NCBI RefSeq assembly: GCF_001704295.1
Contig: NZ_CP012334.1
Span: forward strand, 5,158,084-5,222,083
DNA length: 64,000 bases
From: Bordetella sp. H567
GTDB lineage: Bacteria > Pseudomonadota > Gammaproteobacteria > Burkholderiales > Burkholderiaceae_B
Direction: 5' to 3'
Part shown: piece after piece, positions 50,904 through 60,494 of the stretch
How the letters are laid out: every line of letters begins with the position of its first letter
Numbering within the stretch: position 1 is the stretch's first letter
The notes under the pieces: generated by a model
The model's input: the letters and a program-made list of their open reading frames with translations, nothing else
What the model was told of the DNA's origin: nothing
Databases searched by the model: none
Made by a program: the position numbers and the translations under genes

Positions 50904-52649
50904 ATGTCTTTCGAATCCCTGGGACTCGCTCCCACCCTGTTGTCCGCTGTGCAAGAAGCGGGCTTCGATACCCCCACCTCCGTCCAGGCCGCCGCGATCC
51001 CGCAAGCCATCGCCGGCCATGACCTGATGGTCTCGTCGCAGACGGGCAGCGGCAAGACCGCCGCCTTCATGCTGCCGGCGCTGAACCGCATCGCGCAGAT
51101 GCCGGCCAACAAGGGCACGGGGGTGCAGGTGCTGGTGCTGACGCCGACGCGCGAACTGGCCCTGCAGGTCAACGACGCCACGCGTCTGTACGGCAAGAAC
51201 CTGCGCGACCTGCGCACCGCCACCGTGGTCGGCGGCATGCCCTACGGCGCGCAGCTGAAGGCGCTGTCGCGCCGCGTCGATGTGCTGGTCGCCACGCCGG
51301 GCCGCCTGATCGACCATCTGCAGGCCGGCCGCGTCAAACTGAACACCGTGCACACGCTGGTGCTGGACGAAGCCGACCGCATGCTGGACATGGGCTTCAT
51401 CGAGGATATCGAGACCATCATCAGCCGCCTGCCGGCCGAACGCCAGACGCTGCTGTTTTCCGCGACGCTGGACGGCACGGTGGCCAGGCTGGCCGCGAAG
51501 ATGATGCGCGACCCCCAGCGTATCGAGATCGCGGGAAGCAAGGAAAAGCATTCCAACATCACGCAAAGCCTGCTGTACGCCGACGACGCCACGCACAAGA
51601 TGCAGCTGCTGGACCACGTGCTGCGCGACACGGCGCTCGATCAGGCCATCGTCTTTACCGCCACCAAGCGCGGCGCGGACGATCTGGCCGGTCGCCTGAG
51701 CGACCAGGGCTTTGCCGCCGCGGCTTTGCATGGCGACATGAATCAGCGCCAGCGCACGCGCACCCTGGGCATGCTGCAGCGCCGGCAATTGAAGGTGCTG
51801 GTGGCCACCGACGTGGCCGCGCGCGGCATCGACGTGCAGGGCATCAGCCACGCCGTGAACTTCGACCTGCCCATGCAGGCCGAGGACTACGTGCACCGCA
51901 TCGGCCGTACGGGCCGGGCGGGCCGCAACGGCCTGGCCTTCACGCTGGCCACGCACGCGGAACGCCACAAGATACGCCGCATCGAGCATTTCATCGGCCA
52001 GACGCTGACCCCGCAGATCATCGCCGGCCTGGAGCCCAAGCGCACCGCGCGCCCTGCCTACGAACGCACAGGCAAGCCGGGCTTCGGCAAGCGGCCGTCG
52101 TTCAACCGTGACAACCGCGGCGGCTTCGGCGGCGCGCGTCCCTTCGAAGACCGTCCCCGCCGCGATGCCCGCGACGGCGCGGCCACGCCCCATCGCGACC
52201 CGGCGGCGGGCGACCGTCCGCAAGGCGACCGCCCCTTCCGCGCCGACGGTGAATTCCGCGGCGCCGAGCGTGGCTTCCGTCCCGAAGGCGGATATCGCAA
52301 GCCGGGACAAGGCTTCCGTCCGGAAGGCGGTTTCCGCAAGCCCGAGGGCGCGCCGCGTCATGCGGAAGGCGGTTTCCGTCCGGCCGAACGCGGCTTCCGT
52401 CCCGAAGGCGCGGCCCGTCCCGAGCGCGGCTTCACCCATGGCGACCGCCCGCAGCAGACCGAAGGTGCTTTCCGCGCCGCGCGTTCCGAAAGCGGCGTGC
52501 GCGCGGACAAGGTCGCCCGTGAAGGGAACGCCCCTGGCAGCCGTTCCACCGAAGGCTATGCCCGTCCGGCCGGCAGGCCGTCTTTCGACAAGCGGCCCAG
52601 CCGCCCGGGCAAGCCGTTCAAGCCTGCCTACGCGGGCCCCCGGGATTGA
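50904..52649 (+). CDS. rhlE: DEAD-box ATP-dependent RNA helicase, RhlE type
   Basis: Helicase of 581 aa. Residues 1-375 hold the two RecA-like domains: Q motif TSVQAAAIPQAI, Walker A SQTGSGKT (45-52), PTRELALQ, VLDEADRMLDMGF, SAT, and VHRIGRTGRAGRNG near the end of the core. From about residue 385 the tail is Arg/Gly/Pro-rich and repetitive: GFRPEGG(Y/F)RKP and AERGFRPEGA recur several times, ending PFKPAYAGPRD. Such tails bind RNA and tether DEAD-box proteins to ribosomes or the degradosome. The repeat count may vary between strains. It has its own leader and terminator. Confidence 0.92.
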   Translation: MSFESLGLAPTLLSAVQEAGFDTPTSVQAAAIPQAIAGHDLMVSSQTGSGKTAAFMLPALNRIAQMPANKGTGVQVLVLTPTRELALQVNDATRLYGKNLRDLRTATVVGGMPYGAQLKALSRRVDVLVATPGRLIDHLQAGRVKLNTVHTLVLDEADRMLDMGFIEDIETIISRLPAERQTLLFSATLDGTVARLAAKMMRDPQRIEIAGSKEKHSNITQSLLYADDATHKMQLLDHVLRDTALDQAIVFTATKRGADDLAGRLSDQGFAAAALHGDMNQRQRTRTLGMLQRRQLKVLVATDVAARGIDVQGISHAVNFDLPMQAEDYVHRIGRTGRAGRNGLAFTLATHAERHKIRRIEHFIGQTLTPQIIAGLEPKRTARPAYERTGKPGFGKRPSFNRDNRGGFGGARPFEDRPRRDARDGAATPHRDPAAGDRPQGDRPFRADGEFRGAERGFRPEGGYRKPGQGFRPEGGFRKPEGAPRHAEGGFRPAERGFRPEGAARPERGFTHGDRPQQTEGAFRAARSESGVRADKVAREGNAPGSRSTEGYARPAGRPSFDKRPSRPGKPFKPAYAGPRD

Positions 52650-52711
52650 TCTGCATACGCATGGCGGGGTAACCCGCCGGCATGGCGGGCACTGACGTGA
52701 CCCGCACATAG

Positions 52712-52740
52712 AACACGGCGCGGGCTGACCGCGCCGTGTT
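52712..52740 (+). terminator. Intrinsic-type terminator after rhlE
   Basis: Perfect 12-bp stem AACACGGCGCGG (52712-52723), loop GCTGA, CCGCGCCGTGTT (52729-52740), followed by CGTTTCC. It lies 62 bases behind the rhlE stop. It also overlaps the start of the longest frame of the next gene, an argument for that gene starting further downstream. Confidence 0.7.
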
Positions 52741-52804
52741 CGTTTCCGCTCTTCGTGATGAGAAGCGCACGGGCCGCGCTTTCGCCTTTTCACCGGAGAC
52801 CGTA

Positions 52805-55237
52805 TTGCACATCGTCGCCCTTCTGATCCTGCTTGCGGCCATGCCGGCCAGCGTTGCGGCCCATGCGGCCATCACGCTGCAAAACGCGCTGTGGACCATC
52901 GAACTGCGCCCTGACACGCTGGCCATCAAGGCCACGCCTGCCCCGGACGGGCCGGCCCTGTCCCATGTGCCGGACGGCGGACCCGGCACGGAAGGCAGCA
53001 GCCACCACGGCGCATCGCCGCAAGCGAATGCCGCTGCGGCCCTCCGCGCCCCGGCCGGCGTCGACGTGTCGCGAGGCGGCCCGGCCCATCGGACACAGGA
53101 TGTGCGCGCCACGGCAACCCAGGCCGCATGGCAATGGGATCAAGGCAAATACCGCGTGACGGCGCGGCTGGACGGCCGCGACCTGGCGCTTTCCATACAG
53201 GCCCGGGATGCTGGCCCGCTGGCCATCCTGCGCCAGCCGGCCGCCGCGATGGGCCGGGCGCTGGCGCTGCCGCTGGCCGAGGGCCACTACATAGCCGGCG
53301 ACAGCACGCACTGGCGCGACTTCCTGCCACGGGAGCTGGCCGCATTCGACACGTCCGCGGACATCAGCCTGCCCCTGTGGACCATGGATCACGGGGCCTA
53401 CACGCTGTCGTGGATCCTGGAGAACCGCTACAACAATACGGCCGGTTTCCAGCGCGACGGCGGCGGGCTGGCGATGTCGCTGGACCACCTGTTCACGCCG
53501 CTCGACCGGCAGCCGGATAGCGCCCTGCCCGATACGGGCACGCGCGGTACGCCCGACACCGCGCCGTTGACGCCCATGTCACTGATCCTGCACCTGGGCG
53601 GCCCGGACCCGCTGGCGGGCGCCAAGCGGTATCGCGCTAGGCTGATCGAGCAAGGCCGCTACCGCCGGCTGGAAGAAAAGATACGCGCCGTCCCGCTGGC
53701 GGGGCGGCTGCCTGGGGCCACCCACCTTTATCTTTGGGGCAATGGCCTGCTCGCGGACAAGGACGTCAGGGACTGGCCAGGCTTGCTGTCGCGCCTGCAG
53801 GGCGACGGCGGCTTGTCCGCGGCGCTGCGCGCGCGCATGGACCAGGACATGAAAGCCGCCATCCGGAACGCGGCGGACAACCCCGTGCCAGCCCACCGGC
53901 AGTGGGCGATGCGGGCCATCAACACGGCCTTCGATGCGCTGGCACGGGAGGCCTGGCAAACCGCGGCGCCCGACATGCACGTGCTGTCGAGGCGGTATGG
54001 CGAACTTCGCCGTGAAGCGGCACAGGCCTTCGGCGCGACGCTGTCCGCGGATCCCGCCCGCTGGGGAGCGGGCGTGTCCATCGATACCATCGAAGCCCTG
54101 CGCCGGGCTGGCCTGCAACGCCTGTGGATAGGATTGGGCGAAGGTTGGGAAGGCGGCCTGTGGCATCCGGAAGCGATAGGCGCCGGCGCCGATGCGGGCT
54201 ATCTGCTTGCGCCCTACGACTCCTACGAAACGGCGCTGCCGCCGGGCCAGCAGCCCAGCTGGGCCTCGGCCCAACTTGGCTTGGCGGCATACCGCGATTG
54301 CGGCATCACCCGCCTGGATGGACGCCTGCAAGCCGGCTTCCAGGGTGCCGGGCACTACACCGATCCGGCCTGCGTCAGGCCCTTGCTGCAAGCCCGCGTG
54401 CGCGCCATCCTGCGGGCCGTGCCGTTCAACAGCTGGTTCCTGGATGTCTATGCGACCGGCATGGCGTTCGACAACCATGCTCCACACCGCGCGCTGCCGC
54501 AGGCGCGCTACGTCGCCGAAAGCGCAGCCAGCCTGGCCTGGATGACCGACACGCTCCATCTGCCGGCCGGATCGGAGGGCGGCAACGCCGCGGCCGACGG
54601 CATTCTGTTCGCGCACGGCATGCAGACGCCCGTGATCGGATGGACGGACCCGGACCTGCAACGCAATGCAGGGTCCCCCTACTTCCTGGGCGCCTGGTAT
54701 CCGGAAGACGAGCCGGCCAGGTTCTTCAAGCCCGTCGCCGCGAAACCCCGCCATGCCGCGATCCATTTCGATCCGGCCGCGCGCCTGCCGCTGTACCAGG
54801 CCGTTTATCACGGCGCCGTCATCACCACGCATCACTGGCTGTTCGACAACCTGAAGCTGCGCAACGTGGGCCGGGAGAACACGCTGGTCCAGCTGCTGTA
54901 CAACGTGCCGCCGCTGTTTCATCTGAGCGCCGGGACGCTGCCGCGCCGGCTGCCGGAAATCGTGCGCCACGACGCGTTTTTCCGGCCACTGCACGAGCGC
55001 CTGGCGACCCAGGCACTGGTGGAATTTTCCTGGTTGACGGCCGATCGGCGGGTGCAACGGACGGTCTTCGAGGACGGCACCCGCCTGGTCGCCAATTTCC
55101 GCACGACGGACTTTTGCCTGGCGGATGCCTGCATACCCGCCGGGTCGATCGCGGCATTTCTTCCTGGCGTCCCCCTGCCCACCGTCTATCGCGCCGAGCC
55201 GGCGCGGCACGGATTTCCGGACGGCTGGATTTCCTGA
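52805..55237 (+). CDS. Secreted glycoside-hydrolase-like protein
   Basis: Large exported protein of about 810 aa. A TTG start at 52805 with GGAG 6 bases upstream gives a clean signal peptide ending at AAHA; longer starts run into the rhlE terminator. The middle and C-terminal parts look like a TIM-barrel glycosidase: RLWIGLGEGWEGGLWHP, YLLAPYDSYE, RLDGRLQAGF, FNSWFLDVYATG with Asp547 as candidate nucleophile, PAGSEGG as a candidate acid region, and FAHGMQTPVIGW. The pattern recalls families such as GH101 or DUF5696, but this is a by-eye likeness. The N-terminal half (residues 25-300) is probably a beta-sandwich. The methyltransferase gene follows after 38 bp. Confidence 0.6.
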   Translation: MHIVALLILLAAMPASVAAHAAITLQNALWTIELRPDTLAIKATPAPDGPALSHVPDGGPGTEGSSHHGASPQANAAAALRAPAGVDVSRGGPAHRTQDVRATATQAAWQWDQGKYRVTARLDGRDLALSIQARDAGPLAILRQPAAAMGRALALPLAEGHYIAGDSTHWRDFLPRELAAFDTSADISLPLWTMDHGAYTLSWILENRYNNTAGFQRDGGGLAMSLDHLFTPLDRQPDSALPDTGTRGTPDTAPLTPMSLILHLGGPDPLAGAKRYRARLIEQGRYRRLEEKIRAVPLAGRLPGATHLYLWGNGLLADKDVRDWPGLLSRLQGDGGLSAALRARMDQDMKAAIRNAADNPVPAHRQWAMRAINTAFDALAREAWQTAAPDMHVLSRRYGELRREAAQAFGATLSADPARWGAGVSIDTIEALRRAGLQRLWIGLGEGWEGGLWHPEAIGAGADAGYLLAPYDSYETALPPGQQPSWASAQLGLAAYRDCGITRLDGRLQAGFQGAGHYTDPACVRPLLQARVRAILRAVPFNSWFLDVYATGMAFDNHAPHRALPQARYVAESAASLAWMTDTLHLPAGSEGGNAAADGILFAHGMQTPVIGWTDPDLQRNAGSPYFLGAWYPEDEPARFFKPVAAKPRHAAIHFDPAARLPLYQAVYHGAVITTHHWLFDNLKLRNVGRENTLVQLLYNVPPLFHLSAGTLPRRLPEIVRHDAFFRPLHERLATQALVEFSWLTADRRVQRTVFEDGTRLVANFRTTDFCLADACIPAGSIAAFLPGVPLPTVYRAEPARHGFPDGWIS

Positions 55238-55275
55238 AACAATGGCGGTTCCCTTCCGCTTTCCGCCCTGGCTTC

Positions 55276-56448
55276 ATGTCGCAGACCTTCCCCCCGCCCC
55301 TGGATGCCGCATCCCGCGCCCATGCCGAGCGCACGGCCGCGCATCTGCGATCGGCGATCGCCCAGGCGGGCGGGTGGCTGTCCTTCGAACACTGGATGGC
55401 CGAGGCCCTGTACGCGCCCGGCCTGGGCTACTACGCCGCCGGCAGCGCCAAGCTGGCGGAATCGGCCGGCGACCCGCAGCTGGCAGGGGACTTCATCACC
55501 GCGCCCGAGCTGACGCCGCTGTTCGGCCAGGTACTGGCCGCGCAGGCCGCCCAGGTGCTGCGGCAGACCGGCACGTTGAACGTACTGGAGTTCGGCGCCG
55601 GCACCGGCGCGCTGGCCGAACAGGTGCTGGCCAGCCTGGACGCCGAAGGACTGCACGTGCGCTATTGCATCGTCGAGGTCTCGGCCGACCTGCGCGCACG
55701 CCAGCAGGCGCGGCTGGCGGCGCATGGCGAACGGGTCGCCTGGCTGGACCGGCTGCCGGATGCATTCGAAGGCTGCGTGCTGGCCAACGAAGTGCTGGAC
55801 GCCATGCCGGTACAGGTGTTCCGTTGGGACGATACGGGCGCGCTGCTGGAACGCGGGGTCGTGGCAACGCCGGAAGGCGGCTTTGCCTGGTCGGACCGCC
55901 CGGCGCCGCCGCGCCTGGCCCAGGTCATGGCCGAGCGCATGCCACCCCTGGAAGGCTATGTCTCCGAAGTCAATCTGCGGGGCGAAGCCTGGGTGCGCGG
56001 CATGGGCCAATGGCTGCGGCGCGGCGCCGCGCTGCTCATCGATTATGGTTTTCCGCGCCATGAGTACTACCACCCGCAGCGCGCCGCCGGCACGCTGATG
56101 TGCCACCTGCGCCATCATGCGCATGCCGATCCCTTCCTGGCGCCCGGCCTGCAGGACATCACCGCGCACGTGGATTTCACCGCCATGGCCGACGCCGCGC
56201 TGGCAGGCGGACTGGACGTGCTGGGCTATCTGTCCCAGGCCAAGTTCCTGGTGAACGCGGGCCTGATGGAACGCATGGCGCAGCTGGATCCCAACGATGC
56301 CGCCACCTATGCGCGCGCCATCGCGCCCGTGCAGAAGCTGCTGTCCGAAGCCGAAATGGGCGAGCTGTTCAAGGTACTGGCCGTGGGCCGTGACGTGACA
56401 CCGCCGCTGGCCGGCTTCCGGCGCGGCGACCGGCGCGCGATGCTGTAG
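55276..56448 (+). CDS. SAM-dependent methyltransferase, MidA/NDUFAF7 (COG1565) family
   Basis: Class I methyltransferase of 390 aa. Motif I is VLEFGAGTGALAEQ, preceded by GDFITAPELTPLFGQ, a segment shared with NDUFAF7, which methylates an Arg of NDUFS2 in complex I. Further motifs: VLANEVLDAMPVQVF, YVSEVNLRGEAWV and LLIDYGFPRHEYYHP. In bacteria the target is not firmly known; a complex I or other Arg substrate is inferred. Start at MSQTFPPPLD. It converges on cca with 24 bp between stops. Confidence 0.88.
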   Translation: MSQTFPPPLDAASRAHAERTAAHLRSAIAQAGGWLSFEHWMAEALYAPGLGYYAAGSAKLAESAGDPQLAGDFITAPELTPLFGQVLAAQAAQVLRQTGTLNVLEFGAGTGALAEQVLASLDAEGLHVRYCIVEVSADLRARQQARLAAHGERVAWLDRLPDAFEGCVLANEVLDAMPVQVFRWDDTGALLERGVVATPEGGFAWSDRPAPPRLAQVMAERMPPLEGYVSEVNLRGEAWVRGMGQWLRRGAALLIDYGFPRHEYYHPQRAAGTLMCHLRHHAHADPFLAPGLQDITAHVDFTAMADAALAGGLDVLGYLSQAKFLVNAGLMERMAQLDPNDAATYARAIAPVQKLLSEAEMGELFKVLAVGRDVTPPLAGFRRGDRRAML

Positions 56449-56472
56449 CGCCCATCGCCAGGCGCGCGGTGG

Positions 56473-57585
56473 CTATTCCAGGACTTCGCGCACGGCTCGC
56501 AGGCGCGCCTCGCGCAGCGCCTCCTTGATGCAATCCGGCTGCTTGGGGTACTGGCGCGCGATGGCGCCGGCATCGACGCCGCGCATGGCCTGCAAGGCGG
56601 CTTGCCAGGCCGCCGGGTCCACCGCCGTCCGCACGCCGGCCGTACGCAGCAGCTCGATGAAGCGGTCAGGCTTGCGCAAGGCGTCGCAGCGTTCCATCAG
56701 CGCCAGGCGCCGGGCGGCGTCATGGGGGACGCCCGGCCCGGCCGCCAGGGCATCCAGGCCGTCCAGCACCACGGGCAGCAGCCGCGCGTGGTCCGCGCAT
56801 TCCGTGGGGACGCGCAGCCGCGCGGAGAGCTCCGCTCCTTGCGGCGACGCCCGGCACAGCAGGGCGTAGCGCCCCGGCAGGGGCAGATCGCGGCGCGCGG
56901 CTTCGTCCAGGTCGGCCTTGACCGCATCGTCCACGCGCAAGCCGGGCAGGATACGCGGCAAGGCCTGGGCCTGCGCCAGCACGTCCATCATGCGCGAGGG
57001 CTGCGCGGCCATCAGGCCACGCGACAGCTCTTTCCATACGCGCTCCGGCACCAGCGCGTCGGCCTCCCCGGCATCGACCATGGCACGGCACAACGCCAGC
57101 GTTTCCGGCGCCACGCTGAAATCCCCGAAACGCGCGGCGAAGCGCGCCAGCCGCAGGATGCGCACGGGATCCTCGGCGAAGGCCTCGCCGACATGGCGCA
57201 AGACGCGGGCGTGGATATCGCGCACGCCACCGAGCGGATCGATGAGGCGGCCGTCGGCGTCGCGCGCGATGGCGTTGACGGTCAGGTCGCGCCGCGCCAG
57301 GTCTTCCTCCAGCGTCACGTCGCTGCCGGTGTAGAACGTAAAGCCCTTGTAGCCGCGCCCGGATTTGCGTTCGGTGCGCGCCAGGGCATATTCCTCGTGT
57401 GTCCGGGGATGCAGGAATACGGGGAAATCGCCGCCCACGGGCACGAAACCGCGGCGGGTCATGGCTTCGGGTGTCGCGCCCACCACCACCCAATCGCGGT
57501 CGCCCGCCGGCAGCCCAAGCAGCTCGTCGCGCACGGCACCGCCCACGATATAGGCACGCAGGCCGTCCAGCACCGGATCGGTCAC
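56473..57585 (-). CDS. cca: tRNA CCA nucleotidyltransferase (class II), no HD domain
   Basis: Adds or repairs the CCA end of tRNA. The 370-aa product has the class II head: [25 protein letters not shown], and the neck motif [10 protein letters not shown]...DPLGG followed by [17 protein letters not shown]. It lacks the C-terminal HD phosphohydrolase part of E. coli Cca, so it is the short beta-proteobacterial form. The start codon is GTG at 57585. It follows slt by 34 bp on the same strand. Confidence 0.92.
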   Translation of the reverse strand: MTDPVLDGLRAYIVGGAVRDELLGLPAGDRDWVVVGATPEAMTRRGFVPVGGDFPVFLHPRTHEEYALARTERKSGRGYKGFTFYTGSDVTLEEDLARRDLTVNAIARDADGRLIDPLGGVRDIHARVLRHVGEAFAEDPVRILRLARFAARFGDFSVAPETLALCRAMVDAGEADALVPERVWKELSRGLMAAQPSRMMDVLAQAQALPRILPGLRVDDAVKADLDEAARRDLPLPGRYALLCRASPQGAELSARLRVPTECADHARLLPVVLDGLDALAAGPGVPHDAARRLALMERCDALRKPDRFIELLRTAGVRTAVDPAAWQAALQAMRGVDAGAIARQYPKQPDCIKEALREARLRAVREVLE

Positions 57586-57619
57586 CAGGACACCCGCGAG
57601 TGGTGGCGGCCGCCCCGTT

Positions 57620-59767
57620 TCACGGCAGGTCCGTCCGTTCCGGCGGCTGCGGCGCGATCTGCCCCAGCCGCTGCTTGAGCGATTGCGGCTGGCCGGTGAA
57701 CATCGCCGCGTAATACGTGGCGTTGGCCATGACGTTCTTTACGTAGGTACGCGTTTCGGTGAAGGGTATGGTCTCCGCGAAGATCGCGCCTTCGACTGGA
57801 TGGGTCAGCGTCGCGCGCCAGCGGATGGAGCGACGCGGACCGGCGTTGTAGCCGGCGCTGGCGAGGACCTGCGAACCGTCCAGGTCCTGCAGCACCATGC
57901 TCAGGTAGGAGGTGCCCAGCAAGGTGTTGGTGTCGAAGTCGTTGACCTGCCCGGGCGTGAAGTTGCTCAAGCCGATCTTGTTGGCCACCCATTTGGCCGT
58001 GCCCGGCATCAGCTGCATCAGCCCGGATGCACCCACGGAGGATCGCGCGTCCATGATGAAGCGCGATTCCTGGCGGATCAGCCCGTAGACCCAGGCGGGA
58101 TCCAGCGCCACCTGGCTGGCCTTGGCGGCGACGCGGCCTTCGAAGGGAGCGATGTAGCGCTGCGTGAAGTCGAACTGCTTTTCGGTTCGATCCGAGGTGT
58201 TCACCACACGGTCGTAGATGCTTTCCCGGCGCGCCAGTTCAGCCGCGGCCAGCAACTGGCGGTCGTCCATGCCGCGCAGGGCGTAATTCCATTCGGGCAC
58301 GGCTTCGCCGCGCCAGCCCAGGTGAAAGAGCGCCACCGCGCGCTGCAGACCCGCATTGGCGCGCGCCTGCGCCATTTCCTGCGGCGTCGGCGGGGCGGCG
58401 CGCGGCGGCACGGTGATGGTGCGGCCCAGTTCCTCGGCCGCCAGCTGGCCATAGAAGGTGAACTGGCCGGCGATGCGCTCGTATTCCCGCTGCGCCTCTT
58501 CGCGCCGGCCGATGGACGCCAGGCCCCGCGCGTGCCAGTAGATCCACGCGGGTTCGTCGCGCGCCTCCGGCGACATGGCATCGATGGACGCGATCACGCC
58601 TTTCCAATCGATGCGGGGCTGCCGCAGCGCGGCGCGGATCTTCCATTCCTCGTTGTACTGCGTCAGGCGGATATGGCCGGCCTCGACGTACCAGTCGTGC
58701 GCGCGCGGATCCTGGTTCAACACCGCCACCAGCGCCAGCTGCGCCCGCACCCATGCCAGATCCTGCCGCGGCAGCGCGCTGGCCCATTCGCGCCGCACAT
58801 AGGAATCGGCCACGTCCAGATTGCCGCGCGCCAGGCGTGCCAGCGCGAGGGTGACCAGCTCGGTCTCGGCCTGCGTGCGCGGCGTTTTGGGCTGGCGCAC
58901 CAGCCACTTCATCGGGTCCTTGATCATCGCGTCGTAGGCTTTCTGTTCGGGGGGTTCGAACAGATAACCCGCATACCGGCGCGCGTCGGCCAGCTTGTTG
59001 TCCTCGATCGCATCGCGCAGCCGGGGCTGCAGGTCGTTCCAGCCCAGAACATGATTGGCGACCAGGTCATCGTACAGGGACCAGCACCAGACCCCTGGGG
59101 CGAAGGCGCGCATGGCTTCCGCGCCGCTGACTTTCCTGCCCGTCATGTAACGGGCTTCCAGCGTGGCGCAATCGGTCTGCGCGTTGCCGTTCTTGACCGG
59201 CGCGAGCTTGTTGACGGTGTCATAGTCGCCCGAACGCGCGGCGGCCAACAGCCAGTCGGCGCGCAGCTTGTCAGCCAGGTAGGCGTCGGGATTGCGCTCG
59301 ATGAAGCGCCGCAGCTGGTCCAACGGCCATTGCGCGCGCGGCATGTTCCACACCTGATAGCGCAGCAGCCAGTATTCCGGGTAGATGCCCAGGATGTCCT
59401 CGCGTGCCTGCGGCACGACGACGGCCAGGGCCGACCATTGCTTGCGCGTCATGGCGTCGCGCGCGGTGACCACGGCCTGACGCGCCGGGGTCAGCGGCTC
59501 GGTGGCCAGCAGCGACACGTCTTCGGGCCGCGCGCTGGCGGACGGATCGTTGGCCAGGGTGGTGACCGGAACGGCAGGAGCGACCGCGGCGGCGGGGGCA
59601 TTGCCGGCGGCCGGCAGCGCGGGGGAATCCTGGCCCGCGCGCTGCTGGGCGTCCACCGGCGCGCACGCGGAGGTCAGCAGCACCAGCAGCGGCAATGCGC
59701 GACGCAACAGCCGCCCGGCGTCGGCCGCGGGCGATTTCTGATAACGTCCCGATTCCCCCCTACGCAT
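57620..59767 (-). CDS. slt: Soluble lytic murein transglycosylase (Slt)
   Basis: Cleaves peptidoglycan glycan strands to 1,6-anhydro-muropeptides in the periplasm. The 715-aa product has a signal peptide with LLTSAC, an imperfect lipobox, so lipid attachment is possible. A long helical superhelix spans about residues 80-540. The C-terminal SLT domain has the catalytic Glu567 in LIRQESRF, then [15 protein letters not shown] and [16 protein letters not shown] precedes the ATG. It diverges from the folate cyclo-ligase gene with only 25 bp between start codons and forms a unit with cca. Confidence 0.93.
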   Translation of the reverse strand: MRRGESGRYQKSPAADAGRLLRRALPLLVLLTSACAPVDAQQRAGQDSPALPAAGNAPAAAVAPAVPVTTLANDPSASARPEDVSLLATEPLTPARQAVVTARDAMTRKQWSALAVVVPQAREDILGIYPEYWLLRYQVWNMPRAQWPLDQLRRFIERNPDAYLADKLRADWLLAAARSGDYDTVNKLAPVKNGNAQTDCATLEARYMTGRKVSGAEAMRAFAPGVWCWSLYDDLVANHVLGWNDLQPRLRDAIEDNKLADARRYAGYLFEPPEQKAYDAMIKDPMKWLVRQPKTPRTQAETELVTLALARLARGNLDVADSYVRREWASALPRQDLAWVRAQLALVAVLNQDPRAHDWYVEAGHIRLTQYNEEWKIRAALRQPRIDWKGVIASIDAMSPEARDEPAWIYWHARGLASIGRREEAQREYERIAGQFTFYGQLAAEELGRTITVPPRAAPPTPQEMAQARANAGLQRAVALFHLGWRGEAVPEWNYALRGMDDRQLLAAAELARRESIYDRVVNTSDRTEKQFDFTQRYIAPFEGRVAAKASQVALDPAWVYGLIRQESRFIMDARSSVGASGLMQLMPGTAKWVANKIGLSNFTPGQVNDFDTNTLLGTSYLSMVLQDLDGSQVLASAGYNAGPRRSIRWRATLTHPVEGAIFAETIPFTETRTYVKNVMANATYYAAMFTGQPQSLKQRLGQIAPQPPERTDLP

Positions 59768-59792
59768 CAGTTCTCCTTAACACCTGCACCGA

Positions 59793-60416
59793 ATGATCAC
59801 GAAAAATACGCTGAAGGATAACGCAGTACCGCTGCGCAAGCGATTGCGGGAGGCCCGTGCATCGTTGAACGATGCGCAGCGCCAACGCGGCGGCCTGCTC
59901 ATGCGTGGCCGGCTGTTTACCTGGGTGGCGCTTGCGCGCGATGCCGCGCGCAAGGCCGGCCGCCCGGAACTGTCCGCCATCGCGGCGTACTGGCCGCTGC
60001 AGGACGAGCCGGATCTGCGGCCGCTGCTCAGCCAGTGGGTGGAAGAGGGAATCACCGTGGCGCTGCCCGCCGTGCGGGCCCCCGGCCAGCCGCTGGAGTT
60101 CCGCCCCTGGACGCCGGACGCGCCCATGCAGGAAGGCGCCTACGGCATCCCGGAGCCGCTGGCCGGCCCCACCGTGACGCCGGGGCTTATCCTGGTCCCC
60201 ACGCTGGGCTACACCGCCCAGGCCGACCGAGTCGGCTATGGCGGCGGCTACTACGACCGTACGCTGGCGGCGCTGAAGGACGCGGGACACGCGTTCACCG
60301 CGATCGGCGTCGCCTGGACGGTCGGGCGCCTGGAGGACACGCATGTTCCCGAGCCGCACGACGTGCGGCTGGACGCCATCCTCACACCGGACGGCTGGGT
60401 GCCCAAGGCGCCCTGA
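59793..60416 (+). CDS. 5-formyltetrahydrofolate cyclo-ligase
   Basis: ATP-dependent enzyme of 207 aa that turns 5-formyl-THF into 5,10-methenyl-THF. The N-terminal LRKRLREARASL, the substrate-pocket segment EPLAGPTVTPGLILVPTLGYTAQADRVGYGGGYYDR and the C-terminal HDVRLDAILTPDGW match the family. Its promoter must lie inside the 5' end of slt, since only 25 bp separate the two starts. Confidence 0.92.
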   Translation: MITKNTLKDNAVPLRKRLREARASLNDAQRQRGGLLMRGRLFTWVALARDAARKAGRPELSAIAAYWPLQDEPDLRPLLSQWVEEGITVALPAVRAPGQPLEFRPWTPDAPMQEGAYGIPEPLAGPTVTPGLILVPTLGYTAQADRVGYGGGYYDRTLAALKDAGHAFTAIGVAWTVGRLEDTHVPEPHDVRLDAILTPDGWVPKAP

Positions 60417-60432
60417 AGTTTTCGGGACGGAT

Positions 60433-60460
60433 CCCGGGCTGCCCTTTTTGCCCGGGTTTA
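60433..60460 (+). terminator. Probable terminator after the folate cyclo-ligase gene
   Basis: CCCGGG (60433-60438) and CCCGGG (60451-60456) can pair around a T-containing loop and are followed by TTTATT. The stem is short, 6 bp. The AT-rich bases just after it (TTAAAAT) may also be the -10 region of the next gene. Confidence 0.4.
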
Positions 60461-60494
60461 TTAAAATGCCAGGATTAACCCCTACCCAGCATCC

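Noticed and set aside
52736-52804. Upstream GTG start for the glycosidase-like gene
   Set aside because: It lies at the end of the rhlE terminator stem and lacks a ribosome-binding site; TTG at 52805 has GGAG and gives a clean signal peptide.
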